A stretch of 29,761 nucleotides of DNA from Bacteroidales bacterium (GTDB taxonomy: Bacteria > Bacteroidota > Bacteroidia > Bacteroidales > UBA932): the NCBI GenBank assembly GCA_017631875.1, contig JAGBSL010000004.1, positions 1 through 29,761 of the forward strand, in the 5' to 3' direction. Positions 16,701 to 23,347 of this stretch are shown one piece after another (position 1 is the first letter of the stretch; each line of letters opens with the position of its first letter). The notes beneath the pieces were generated by a model. That model was not told where the DNA came from. It searched no databases and saw only the letters and a list, made by a program, of their open reading frames with translations. A program made the translations under genes and the position numbers.

Positions 16701-16842
16701 ATACTACTGGTCAAGTACATTGAGGACATATAATTCCTACAATGACTGTCAGGGCTCTCCATTCGATATGGCCACCGGCGGCTGGTACGCTTATGATAAT
16801 AAGACAAAGTCTTATCCTGTCAGAGTAGTCCTTGCATTCTAA
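13792..16842 (+). CDS. Large surface lipoprotein with Ig-like (BIG2-type) repeats and DUF1566-like C-terminus
   Basis: This 1016-aa protein has a lipoprotein signal (GLLLITAIVFLQVSC, acylated Cys near residue 24). Residues ~30-270 are helical and Ala/Glu/Ser-rich with repeated SLEEAA, SLDELKEL and SVDSLLEE elements. Residues ~270-418 form a module also present in the next gene (MIQSLTFVPDHS, DLDYIVRPASAAKGL, EFVEIQPK). BIG2-like Ig domains follow at about 426-513 (WTSSNTGVVTVDPESGEITAVGAGEATVTAT) and 706-801 (WTSSNPDCVSIDPETGELVTLAEGSAKITAT), with two more diverged Ig-like units between. Residues ~803-1016 resemble the DUF1566/Fgl fold (WYIPSYYEMRLLW, SYYWSST). The role is probably adhesion or binding at the cell surface. 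An alternative start is the ATG at 13798. It is in an operon with the M64 gene, 11 nt apart. Confidence 0.85.
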   Translation: MNMMKFRPLGLLLITAIVFLQVSCINDSLSESYSDGQGVLKPLSVQVDAMKTSAGEIASVLADHEDEGLAEVASLIDEHISKVKSGLSLEEAALSAMEIQKKLAQAVSAVSDEDLKEKLASLEKGVCAWIGNDFTYVYPLVLKSEELCQAAQGLADLSAGLSGILSDVESGLKEGVSLDELKELSESVDAEVERASESGASVDSLLEEVQSGYVKSIRSICSGEDFDGSALKKVNESAASVLAQVESTYSDLVERISECEEAVADLNDRLVDLKADVDALLEMIQSLTFVPDHSADCAYAYYEYKEGQRVPVSTIDLDYIVRPASAAKGLVEAAAQGHGAVSVIGYYAGMISSKSSPDFIDLDMESVTLVDETQGLVKVSVAHNLSEDFYYKRIGARCALSVVSGKTDMVSEFVEIQPKDNSSTIYVEGIKISEESIEMDKGDTRTLAVTITPYNATDKSCHWTSSNTGVVTVDPESGEITAVGAGEATVTATTNGTDEWGAKLSASCRVKVNNAIRLSGAPYVEVGKTSELFLDYPSSMIVESREWFSSDNSKATVDQRGVVTALADTYGQAAKDYLDITISCRINGSIVVSHAMKVVVAQPKSIRVSGLADDQNQVVLKVDGKMSLAATMYPENVDASKFRLMYQSDQGLGWIDSSTGMVNEYSKVMNPGTAWVYIDVLNRDDHHYLAPGVSLRRTLAVNVEPYWVKGISFPSQTVSLEPGQTTKLTPVFKSDVDGVQPTYTDLVWTSSNPDCVSIDPETGELVTLAEGSAKITATTCHDWSVPEGSGHMSASCDVIVEKATLAVNVGDYYYSDGTWSTERDYSKTVIGIVFAKASPATADKVMMADYPKCTHGLVVALEEYQSAFGQFGYSSVYSWLSDNGYEVPDTSKPNGYGLTKGLSAYRSANPGYCELFDSAGGPAALQNASVKSPASSWYIPSYYEMRLLWEQKSVVNGSLAAVSADRVSDSYYWSSTLRTYNSYNDCQGSPFDMATGGWYAYDNKTKSYPVRVVLAF

Positions 16843-16853
16843 TCTACGAGACC

Positions 16854-19694
16854 ATGAAGAAAAAAGGATTATATCTGTTTGCAGCATTGTTCGGACTGTG
16901 TTCATGCGCTGTGGATCCTCTACCCGATGATCAGCAGTCGGGTTCAGAATTCCGTGATGTGACGCTTATGGCTGACGCTATGACCAGAACGGTCATGAGG
17001 GACGATGCTGTCGTTTGGGAAGACGGTGATAAGATAGCTTTGATATTCACACATCCGGAAAAAGGCGCTTATGTGGCGGAGCTTGTTGCGGAGATTCCTG
17101 AAGGCGAGGCTAGGATCGCTAAGTTCAAGGGAGTCATGCCGGTGGGCGTTTCTTCATCAAGAGGATATGATGAAGACGGATATGCCGTATATCCTTCATC
17201 GGCAGTAAAGGCAGATGGAAAGGTTTCGTTCGCTTTTGCAGCGGAGCAGCGCGCAGCCGCTGACGGATCCTTTGCATCAGGATTGAGTCTGACTTCCACA
17301 TCGATATCGTTGTCATCCCTTGATGAAGAGGAATATGGAGTCAGCTTCTATAATGCGGCGTCGATGTTGAGGTTTTCACTTTCCGATGGTGTGAAGTCGG
17401 TGACTGTCGAAGGCACTTCGGCTCTTGCAGGAGCCGCTCCGCTGGTCTTTGACCAGAGCGGAAGGCTGGTTCCGGATCAGGAAGGAAACTGGGACGGTGC
17501 AGTCAGTGCGGTGACATTGCTTCCGGAAAATGGAGCAGAGACCTTTTACGGGAACACTATATATAATGTACTGGTCTGGCCGGGAGAGCACAATTCTCTT
17601 ACGGTAAAGATAGATTTTACGGACATAGGGGAGTATGTCAAGACAGTATCTCCAGTCGGCGGCATAGTCTTCGAGCCTTCCAAGTTCTATACGCTCAAGT
17701 TCGGAGCTGATAAAGACCTGATCCTCAAGGAACTTGCCTCGGGATTGGATTCTGCGGTAGGAAACCTGTCCGACATTGAAGGAAAGCTTGACGATATTGA
17801 GGATGACATCGATCAGCTGCTCTCGCAGATCCAGTCGATATCGCTTATGTCGGAATTTTCCGAAAATGCGGCGTATGCGCCTTATGCGATGTTCGGAACG
17901 TCAGCCCATAAGCAGGACATCGAACTCCGATATATGGTGCGTCCGGCATCTGTCGCAGCTGCTTTGGTGGAAAAATACTCCGATTCCATGTCTGCGCTTG
18001 TTACATGCAGGAAGTCTGCCGGTGAGGTTGAGTTCATGACCTTACCTTTAAGCGGGGTGGAACTCGTGGGGGATATCATGCAGGTAAAGGTCAAGGCTGA
18101 CGGACTGGGCAACAGCTTCTATGCAGGAGACCTGCAGGCAGATCTGGCTCTTCAGATCAAGTCGGGCACTACCGATGTCATGTCTGATTTCGCAAGACTT
18201 TATCCGAAGCGTTCTTTGGGACTGGAGTTTACTAGAACCGAAGGTGTTCCTGTTCTCAGGGGAGCGGAGGTCTCCATACCGTTCAGATATGCTCCTACTG
18301 CAGACACATATCAGATAACCGTCAGTCACTCTGGAGCTGAAAGTGCCAGGGTACATGATAATGCGGGATTCAATACGGGTTATCTCAGGGTGAACATCAA
18401 GGACGCTGACCCTGCATCTCAGTCGGTGATGCTGACCTTGACGTCCGGTGACGAGGTGCTGACGCAGCGTATCACATTTGCTGACGGCGGACCATTCGAC
18501 GTTTCCACCGGAGGCAAGGTCGATTATATCGGCGGAGAGGTGAGCCTTGTGGTCAGCCCTAACAATTACGGTTCATATACGCTCAATGTCAATGGTGGCA
18601 GCTGGATTCATGAAACGTTCAGCGGTGTAACCGGATATTATACACTGGACGAAAATCCGGGAGCGGAGCGAACCGCCACTGCTGTATACAGCATCGCAAA
18701 TGCGCAGCCTGCAGTAAATGGTGATCTTACATATACCAAGACGGTAGCAATAACTCAGGCCGCATATGGCACAGCCCTGACGAAGAATTATTATTCGGAT
18801 GGACATAAGCTCATGCTCAATAGCGCTACAGCCGGGTATACTCCGCTTAATATCGTGATCCTGGGTGACGGATATAAGAAGAAGGATCTGCTGCAGGAAG
18901 GAAAGTTCGAACGGAGCGCCCGCTCGGCTATGGATGCCTTCTTCAGCGTTGAGCCGTATAAATCCTTCAAGAACAGGTTCAATGTATATGCGGTGGCCTA
19001 TGAATCAGCAAATGAGGGCCCTCGTCTGGAGTCTGTGTCTTCTTCTTCGCATTCGACTTATTTCGAGAGCTATTATAAAGGCGGTGGCAATACGTACGTG
19101 AACTGTTCGGATAACGGAAAGTCCAAGATGAAGAATGTGGTCCAGAGTACTCTTGGCCTCAGCGGGGATTCATATTACCGTACCATCGTTATAGTGCTTA
19201 TAAATACATCTGAGGCTGTCGGATCGACTGATTATCCGTCCATGGGAACGTCTTCGAGCGTTGGCGACGGCTATGCTTCGTTCGCCATTGCCATGCTGGC
19301 GGCGAATTCTACCGGAACCAACGGTCTGATACGCCATGAGGCCGGAGGCCATGCATTCGGAAGACTGGGAGATGAATACTCTGTCAGCTGGTATACGGAG
19401 GCGCTGGTAAATGAAAGACATAACGTGGGATTCTACCGCAATGTCGCTACAAATCAGAGCTATTGGTCAGCCTTCACTGCCGCCGGTTACGGAAGTGATG
19501 AGGTTATGTATGACAAGTATGGCCCGTATACAACCTATCGCTCTACACGCGAGAGCGGCATAATGTGGAACAACAACGGTCAGTTCAACGCTGTTTCCCG
19601 TCATGCGATCTATGAAAGGATTATAAAGCAGTCGCAGGGAGCCGGCGCCTACAGCTGGAATTCGTTCCTGGAGTGGGATAAGAAGAATAGGTAA
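16854..19694 (+). CDS. M64-family (IgA-peptidase-like) zinc metallopeptidase lipoprotein
   Basis: This 946-aa protein starts with the lipoprotein signal LYLFAALFGLCSC. Near residues 40-70, MTRTVMRDDAVVWEDGDKIAL resembles the N-terminal region of fimbrillin-like proteins. Residues ~300-452 repeat the module seen in the preceding gene (QIQSISLMSEFS, ELRYMVRPASVAAAL, SDFARLYPK). A BACON-like stretch follows (about 545-600, FDVSTGGKVDYIGGEVSLVV). The C-terminal ~300 residues are the peptidase: LNIVILGDGYKKKDL (about 664-678), then the zinc site HEAGGHAFGRLGDEY (His828, Glu829, His833). The spacing is HExxxH, one residue longer than the textbook HExxH. M64 enzymes cleave IgA in some Clostridia; the substrate here is unknown. 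Confidence 0.85.
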   Translation: MKKKGLYLFAALFGLCSCAVDPLPDDQQSGSEFRDVTLMADAMTRTVMRDDAVVWEDGDKIALIFTHPEKGAYVAELVAEIPEGEARIAKFKGVMPVGVSSSRGYDEDGYAVYPSSAVKADGKVSFAFAAEQRAAADGSFASGLSLTSTSISLSSLDEEEYGVSFYNAASMLRFSLSDGVKSVTVEGTSALAGAAPLVFDQSGRLVPDQEGNWDGAVSAVTLLPENGAETFYGNTIYNVLVWPGEHNSLTVKIDFTDIGEYVKTVSPVGGIVFEPSKFYTLKFGADKDLILKELASGLDSAVGNLSDIEGKLDDIEDDIDQLLSQIQSISLMSEFSENAAYAPYAMFGTSAHKQDIELRYMVRPASVAAALVEKYSDSMSALVTCRKSAGEVEFMTLPLSGVELVGDIMQVKVKADGLGNSFYAGDLQADLALQIKSGTTDVMSDFARLYPKRSLGLEFTRTEGVPVLRGAEVSIPFRYAPTADTYQITVSHSGAESARVHDNAGFNTGYLRVNIKDADPASQSVMLTLTSGDEVLTQRITFADGGPFDVSTGGKVDYIGGEVSLVVSPNNYGSYTLNVNGGSWIHETFSGVTGYYTLDENPGAERTATAVYSIANAQPAVNGDLTYTKTVAITQAAYGTALTKNYYSDGHKLMLNSATAGYTPLNIVILGDGYKKKDLLQEGKFERSARSAMDAFFSVEPYKSFKNRFNVYAVAYESANEGPRLESVSSSSHSTYFESYYKGGGNTYVNCSDNGKSKMKNVVQSTLGLSGDSYYRTIVIVLINTSEAVGSTDYPSMGTSSSVGDGYASFAIAMLAANSTGTNGLIRHEAGGHAFGRLGDEYSVSWYTEALVNERHNVGFYRNVATNQSYWSAFTAAGYGSDEVMYDKYGPYTTYRSTRESGIMWNNNGQFNAVSRHAIYERIIKQSQGAGAYSWNSFLEWDKKNR

Positions 19695-19715
19695 CAGTTA
19701 TTAGAAAGATTTTAC

Positions 19716-19723
19716 TATATTTG
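19716..19723 (+). promoter_or_regulatory. -7 element for malate dehydrogenase
   Basis: TATATTTG matches TAnnTTTG and lies 39 nt before the ATG. No good -33 TTTG is visible. The element starts 21 nt after the peptidase stop, giving mdh its own promoter. Confidence 0.6.
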
Positions 19724-19762
19724 CCAAGATTTGAAACTAAATGTTAACATTATAGAACAATT

Positions 19763-20749
19763 ATGAACTTTTTGACTAACGACAAGCTTGTAATCGTAGG
19801 TGCTGGTGGCGCTATCGGTTCAAACATGGCTCAGACAGCTCTCATGCTCGGCCTTACTCCAAACATCTGCCTTTATGACATCTATGGTCCTGGCGTAAAC
19901 GGTGTTGCAGAGGAACTCTATCACTGCGCATTCGAGGGTGCAAACATCACTTGGACAACTGATCCTGAGGTTGCCTTCACAGGTGCAAAGTACATCATCT
20001 CATCAGGCGGTGCTCCTCGTAAGGAGGGTATGACTCGTGAGGACCTCCTCAAGGGTAACTGCCAGATCGCTGCAGAGTTCGGTGACAACATCAAGAAGTA
20101 TTGCCCAGATGTAAACCATGTAGTGGTTATCTTCAACCCAGCTGACGTTACAGCCCTTACAGCCCTCATCCGCTCAGGTCTTAAGCCAAACCAGCTTACT
20201 TCACTCGCTGCTCTCGACTCTACTCGTCTTCAGTCAGCAATCGCCAAGGAGCTCGGCGTTCCTCAGTACAAGGTAGAGAACGCTCGTACTTACGGTGGTC
20301 ACGGTGAGGCTATGGCAGTGTTCGCATCTAAGATCACTGTTGACGGCAAGCCGCTCGCAGAGTACAACATTCCTGCAGAGAAGTGGGCTGAGATCAAGCA
20401 CGCTACTATCCAGGGTGGTTCAAACATCATCAAGCTCCGTGGCCGTTCATCATTCCAGAGCCCTGCATACCAGTCAGTGCTCATGATCCAGGCTGCTATG
20501 GGTGGCGCTGAGTTCAACTGGCCAGCTGGATGCTATGTAAACACTGAGAAGTATCAGAACGTCCTCATGGCTATGCCTACAGTAATCGACGCTACAGGCG
20601 TACACTTCGGTGAGGTTACAGGTACAGAGGAGGAGATCGCTGCTCTCGATGCATCTTACGCACACCTCCAGGTAATGCGTGACGAGATCATTAACCTCGG
20701 CATCATTCCGCCAGTATCAGAGTGGAAGACTCTCAATCCAAACCTCTAA
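19763..20749 (+). CDS. mdh: Malate dehydrogenase
   Basis: This 328-aa enzyme interconverts malate and oxaloacetate with NAD. In Bacteroidales it works mainly in the reductive branch leading to succinate and propionate. It shows the NAD-binding GAGGAIG (about residues 13-19), the family regions SSGGAPRKEGMTREDLLKGN and VVIFNPADV, the substrate arginine in DSTRLQ, and the catalytic histidine in TYGGHGEAM. Compared with neighbours, codon choice is strongly biased to a small set (gct, cgt, tca, cca, ctc), as expected for a highly expressed gene. It is monocistronic, with its own -7 element and a strong terminator at 20865-20901. Confidence 0.95.
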   Translation: MNFLTNDKLVIVGAGGAIGSNMAQTALMLGLTPNICLYDIYGPGVNGVAEELYHCAFEGANITWTTDPEVAFTGAKYIISSGGAPRKEGMTREDLLKGNCQIAAEFGDNIKKYCPDVNHVVVIFNPADVTALTALIRSGLKPNQLTSLAALDSTRLQSAIAKELGVPQYKVENARTYGGHGEAMAVFASKITVDGKPLAEYNIPAEKWAEIKHATIQGGSNIIKLRGRSSFQSPAYQSVLMIQAAMGGAEFNWPAGCYVNTEKYQNVLMAMPTVIDATGVHFGEVTGTEEEIAALDASYAHLQVMRDEIINLGIIPPVSEWKTLNPNL

Positions 20750-20777
20750 TTGATCATTTCGGGGTGTTAAAATTCCC

Positions 20778-20855
20778 GGATTGTCATCCTGAGGAGGGTC
20801 AAAAACCCTTGGATTGTCATCCTGAGGAGGGTCAAAGACCCGACGTGAGGATCTA
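20778..20855. repeat. Tandem copy of a GTCAT-type dispersed repeat
   Basis: A 31-nt unit beginning ggattgtcatcctgaggagg occurs at 20778-20808 and again at 20811-20841 with a single difference (aaaaaccc against aaagaccc), a period of 33 nt. The second copy continues gacgtgaggatct to about 20854. This completes the GTCAT...GATCT form of a dispersed repeat common in bacterial intergenic regions. The unit is too short and only twofold for CRISPR. Confidence 0.7.
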
Positions 20856-20864
20856 AAAACAAAA

Positions 20865-20901
20865 AAAAGTGCAAAATTTTTTAAAAAAGTTTTGCACTTT
20901 T
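20865..20901. terminator. Bidirectional intrinsic terminator after mdh
   Basis: AAAAGTGCAAAA (20865-20876) pairs perfectly over 12 bp with TTTTGCACTTTT (20890-20901). The stem ends in T-rich sequence on both strands. Its 3' arm carries the -33 TTTG of the tRNA promoter. Confidence 0.8.
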
Positions 20902-20921
20902 ATTTTTTCTCTCTATATTTG
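20891..20921 (+). promoter_or_regulatory. Promoter for tRNA-Pro
   Basis: TTTG (20891-20894), 19 nt, TATATTTG (20914-20921): a full consensus match, 29 nt before the tRNA 5' end. The -33 box lies in the 3' arm of the mdh terminator stem. Confidence 0.75.
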
Positions 20922-20950
20922 CAGTCCCAAATGAAAGGGAAACCAATAAT

Positions 20951-21024
20951 CGGGGTGTGGCGCAGTTGGCTAGCGCATCTGGTTTGGGACCAGAGGGTCC
21001 TGTGTTCGAGTCACAGTACCCCGA
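20951..21024 (+). tRNA. tRNA-Pro (anticodon UGG)
   Basis: The cloverleaf is complete in 74 nt. The acceptor stem is CGGGGTG with TACCCCG, the discriminator is A, and the D-arm contains GGCGCAGTTGGCTAGCGC. The anticodon arm is TCTGG-TTTGGGA-CCAGA, giving anticodon TGG, and the T-arm is CTGTG-TTCGAGT-CACAG. The CCA end is not encoded and must be added after transcription. Confidence 0.95.
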
Positions 21025-21031
21025 CATTATC

Positions 21032-21067
21032 AAAAACGACTACTTGAAATCAAGTGGTCGTTTTTTT
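21032..21067 (+). terminator. Intrinsic terminator after tRNA-Pro
   Basis: aaaaacgactacttga pairs with tcaagtggtcgttttt with one wobble, and the hairpin runs directly into a T7 tract (21061-21067). Confidence 0.85.
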
Positions 21068-21102
21068 GTTATCACCCATCTCTAAGAAAAATGTTGTTTT
21101 AT

Positions 21103-21193
21103 GTAAGTTGTTGATACACAACGTGTTGGTTATATATCCTGCATGGCGAGGAAGGCAGGATGTCAGGGTAACTTGTTGATGTTCAATATGTTG
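21103..21193. repeat. Pair of diverged 26-nt direct repeats flanking a hairpin
   Basis: Copies at 21103-21128 and 21168-21193 match at 20 of 26 positions (core TTGTTGAT...CAA..TGTTG). Between them ATCCTGC (21136-21142) pairs with GCAGGAT (21155-21161). Nothing else is recognisable in 21068-21250; no gene is supported there. Confidence 0.45.
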
Positions 21194-21250
21194 TCTGGGA
21201 TGCACTGCGGAGCTATTCGGCTATGGGTGGTGAGATTCGGGGAAATTGTC

Positions 21251-21258
21251 TAACTTTG
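21251..21258 (+). promoter_or_regulatory. -7 element for the LolD-type gene
   Basis: TAACTTTG matches TAnnTTTG and lies 9 nt before the ATG at 21268. No -33 TTTG is present at the right spacing. The predicted start near 21264 argues against the longer open frame from 21223. Confidence 0.5.
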
Positions 21259-21267
21259 GGGAATAAT

Positions 21268-21933
21268 ATGGATGTTATGATACAGGCAAAGGGAATAGAG
21301 AAGTCGTTTGGGGCGCTGAAGGTGCTTAAGGGCATTGATTTCAGTGCGGAAAAGTCGGAAGTTGTTTCGATCATGGGTGCTTCGGGAGCCGGCAAGTCTA
21401 CATTGCTGCAGATACTCGGAACCCTTTCCACTCCGGATGCGGGATCGCTGGTGATTGACGGAATTGATGTGCTCTCTTTGAAAGGCAAGGCCATGGCCGA
21501 GTTCCGTAACCGTAAGATCGGCTTCGTTTTCCAGTTTCATCATCTGTTGCCTGAGTTCACTGCTCTGGAGAATGTCATGATTCCTGCATTCATAGCCGGA
21601 AGATCCAAGAAGGATGCTGAAGAGGCTGCCAAGGCGCTGCTGACTGACCTCGGACTTGCAGAGCGCTTCACTCATAAGCCTTCTGAACTGTCAGGTGGAG
21701 AGCAGCAGAGAGTGGCCATTGCCCGTGCTCTGATCAACAATCCGTCTGTCCTTTTTGCCGACGAACCGTCCGGTAACCTCGACTCCAAGACCAAGGAGGA
21801 GCTGCACAACCTCTTCTTCACTCTCAGGGACAAGTACGGCCAGACAATAATCATTGTCACACACGATCCTGACCTCGCAAAGATGTGCGACAGGTCACTC
21901 TATATGGTCGACGGACAGTTTGTCTCGCAGTAG
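21268..21933 (+). CDS. lolD: LolD-type ABC transporter ATP-binding protein
   Basis: This 221-aa ATPase has Walker A GASGAGKS (residues 37-44), Q-loop [21 protein letters not shown] (87-107), signature LSGGEQQR (141-148), Walker B VLFADEP (161-167), D-loop SGNLD and H-loop VTHD. The [13 protein letters not shown] stretch is characteristic of the LolD/MacB group, which powers release of lipoproteins from the inner membrane to LolA. The permease partner (LolC/E-like) is not in the window, as is usual in Bacteroidales. The start could also be the ATG at 21277 ([11 protein letters not shown]), which fits homologues. The stop codon TAG shares bases with the first copy of the 36-nt hairpin repeat. 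Confidence 0.88.
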   Translation: MDVMIQAKGIEKSFGALKVLKGIDFSAEKSEVVSIMGASGAGKSTLLQILGTLSTPDAGSLVIDGIDVLSLKGKAMAEFRNRKIGFVFQFHHLLPEFTALENVMIPAFIAGRSKKDAEEAAKALLTDLGLAERFTHKPSELSGGEQQRVAIARALINNPSVLFADEPSGNLDSKTKEELHNLFFTLRDKYGQTIIIVTHDPDLAKMCDRSLYMVDGQFVSQ

Positions 21934-22040
21934 CTGTGACAGTTTTGGGGCTTTTTTTGACACAGCTCAGGCTTAAAACCGTAAAAATGGGCAAAAACAG
22001 AGGTAGCTGTGACAGTTTTTCGGGTAAAAGTGATACAGCT
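21932..22040. repeat. Second REP-like hairpin doublet, 73-nt period
   Basis: Two 36-nt hairpins lie at 21932-21967 and 22005-22040. Both begin agctgtgacagtttt and end in acagct, so AGCTGT pairs with ACAGCT; in the first copy the stem is 7 bp (AGCTGTG/CACAGCT). The start-to-start distance is 73 nt, identical to the doublet at 313-427. The first copy begins in the lolD stop codon and the second ends 14 nt before the trmN6 start, so they fill the whole intergenic space. Confidence 0.75.
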
Positions 22041-22054
22041 CTAGAAATAACAAG

Positions 22055-22855
22055 GTGAGTACATTCAGATTCAAGAGATTCGAAGTCGTGAACGAGCGCA
22101 GCGCCATGAAGGTGAATACCGATGGCGTGCTGCTTGGTGCTGCCATGACCCTAAGGCCGGAAGACAGATGCATGCTGGACATTGGTACCGGTACCGGCAC
22201 TATTGCATTGATGGCGGCTCAAAGGGTGTTTGGTGGTGAGATTCCAGGTAAAGCCGGGAATGACGGAGAGGATACCCGGGAGGAAAGTGGTGTGACCAAG
22301 ATAGATGCTATCGATATCGATGAGCCTTCAGCTACGGAAGCGGCAATGAATTTTGCCAATTCTCCTTGGGCGGAATGTCTCCATGCTCATAATGTGTCCC
22401 TTGATGCTTTCGCGGCTATGGACGATGTGGCGGAGTCGGATGAGAGTCCGGTGCAAAAATATGATCTCATATTCTCCAACCCTCCATACTTCGAGGACTC
22501 TCTGACTGCTCCGGATGAGAGGAAAAGCACTGCCAGACACACCTCCGAGGGACTTTCATATAGGGACATCTTCGAATTCGCGAAAGAAAGACTCTCAGAA
22601 AACGGCCGCGTCTCACTCGTGCTTCCTGCTGACCAGGAGGCCGCTCTGTGCCGTTACGCCCGCATGTGCGGGCTCCACCTCTTCCGCATCCTCCGTGTCA
22701 GAACTGTGCCCCGTAAGGCTCCGAGCCGCATGATCGCCGAATTCTCAAGACAGAGGTGCGAGACCATTAAGGAAGAACTCCTTACTATACAGAATGAAGG
22801 ACAGTATACTCAAGAGTATCTGTCCCTCACACATAACTTCTATATGTTTGCCTGA
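22055..22855 (+). CDS. trmN6: tRNA1(Val) (adenine(37)-N6)-methyltransferase
   Basis: This 266-aa SAM-dependent methyltransferase has a GTG start at 22055; the N-terminus STFRFKRFEVVNERSAMKVNTDGVLLGA is the conserved start of the YfiC/TrmN6 family. Motif I is LDIGTGTGTIALMAA (about residues 42-56), and the catalytic NPPY is in DLIFSNPPYF (about 143-152). Family members methylate N6 of A37 next to the anticodon of tRNA-Val. Between motif I and the acidic loop IDAIDID there are about 20 more residues than in relatives I know; the insert (about 60-80) corresponds to a dispersed repeat in the DNA. Its stop is 2 nt from the convergent Spy-like gene. Confidence 0.9.
   Translation: MSTFRFKRFEVVNERSAMKVNTDGVLLGAAMTLRPEDRCMLDIGTGTGTIALMAAQRVFGGEIPGKAGNDGEDTREESGVTKIDAIDIDEPSATEAAMNFANSPWAECLHAHNVSLDAFAAMDDVAESDESPVQKYDLIFSNPPYFEDSLTAPDERKSTARHTSEGLSYRDIFEFAKERLSENGRVSLVLPADQEAALCRYARMCGLHLFRILRVRTVPRKAPSRMIAEFSRQRCETIKEELLTIQNEGQYTQEYLSLTHNFYMFA
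22238..22268 (-). repeat. GTCAT-type dispersed repeat inserted in frame within trmN6
   Basis: On the minus strand the segment reads ccgtcattcccggctttacc and then tggaatctc. It follows the same pattern (GTCATTC ... GGAATCT) as the repeats at 12591-12620 and 20783-20854. In trmN6 it encodes EIPGKAGNDGE, within the extra loop after motif I. Confidence 0.6.
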
Positions 22856-22857
22856 AA

Positions 22858-23340
22858 CTAATTCCTTGGCTGCGGCTTTCCGTCGTCGCCTCCGTGGTGG
22901 AGCTTACGGATCTGCTGCCTTCTGAACTTCTCTTCTGCAGCATACAGTTTTGCGACCTTCTCCACAGGGAGAACCGCCTTGTATCGTGCCGCGATGCCGT
23001 TTTCAATGTCGTTGAGCTTCTTCTGTGCCTCGAGGTACGTGTCCAGGAGTGCTGAGACTTCCTTCTCGCTCTTCTTTTCTTCGATGGCCTTGCTCATCTC
23101 CTTATGCGCCCGTATCATAGCGAACATCGCCTCGTCCTTTTCAGTCTCGACCTGGTTGTATACGGGCCAGAATGCCTGAGCTTCTTCCGGAGTAAGCCCT
23201 ACTTCCAAGGTCAGGAAGGCGATCTTTTCCGCCTTCATCTTCTCCTTCCAGTCTTCGCCTCTGCCTCTGTGCGCCTGGGCTGAAATACTCATGCATGTCA
23301 TTGTCGCAACGATTGCGAATATTGTCATAATCTTCCTCAT
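22858..23340 (-). CDS. Periplasmic Spy/CpxP-like helical protein
   Basis: This 160-aa protein starts with a signal peptide (MRKIMTIFAIVATMTCMSISAQA). The mature part is almost all charged helix, with LTPEEAQAFWPVYNQVETEKDEAMFAMIRAHKEM resembling the LTxxQ/E helices of Spy-like chaperones and metal-sensing periplasmic proteins. A His- and Gly-containing tail (KLHHGGDDGKPQPRN) ends it. It is the third gene of a sigma-factor operon, 7 nt after the membrane protein gene, with an AGAAGAT site just before its ATG. A role in envelope stress sensing is inferred from position and fold. Confidence 0.75.
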   Translation of the reverse strand: MRKIMTIFAIVATMTCMSISAQAHRGRGEDWKEKMKAEKIAFLTLEVGLTPEEAQAFWPVYNQVETEKDEAMFAMIRAHKEMSKAIEEKKSEKEVSALLDTYLEAQKKLNDIENGIAARYKAVLPVEKVAKLYAAEEKFRRQQIRKLHHGGDDGKPQPRN

Positions 23341-23347
23341 ATCTTCT

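Noticed and set aside
20778..20841. Tandem 31-nt repeats as a CRISPR array
   Set aside because: There are only two units with a 2-nt gap, no spacers and no cas genes.
21223..21267. Longer N-terminus for the LolD-type ATPase
   Set aside because: It lies mostly upstream of the predicted transcription start, and the family start is MIxxxxIxKSF.
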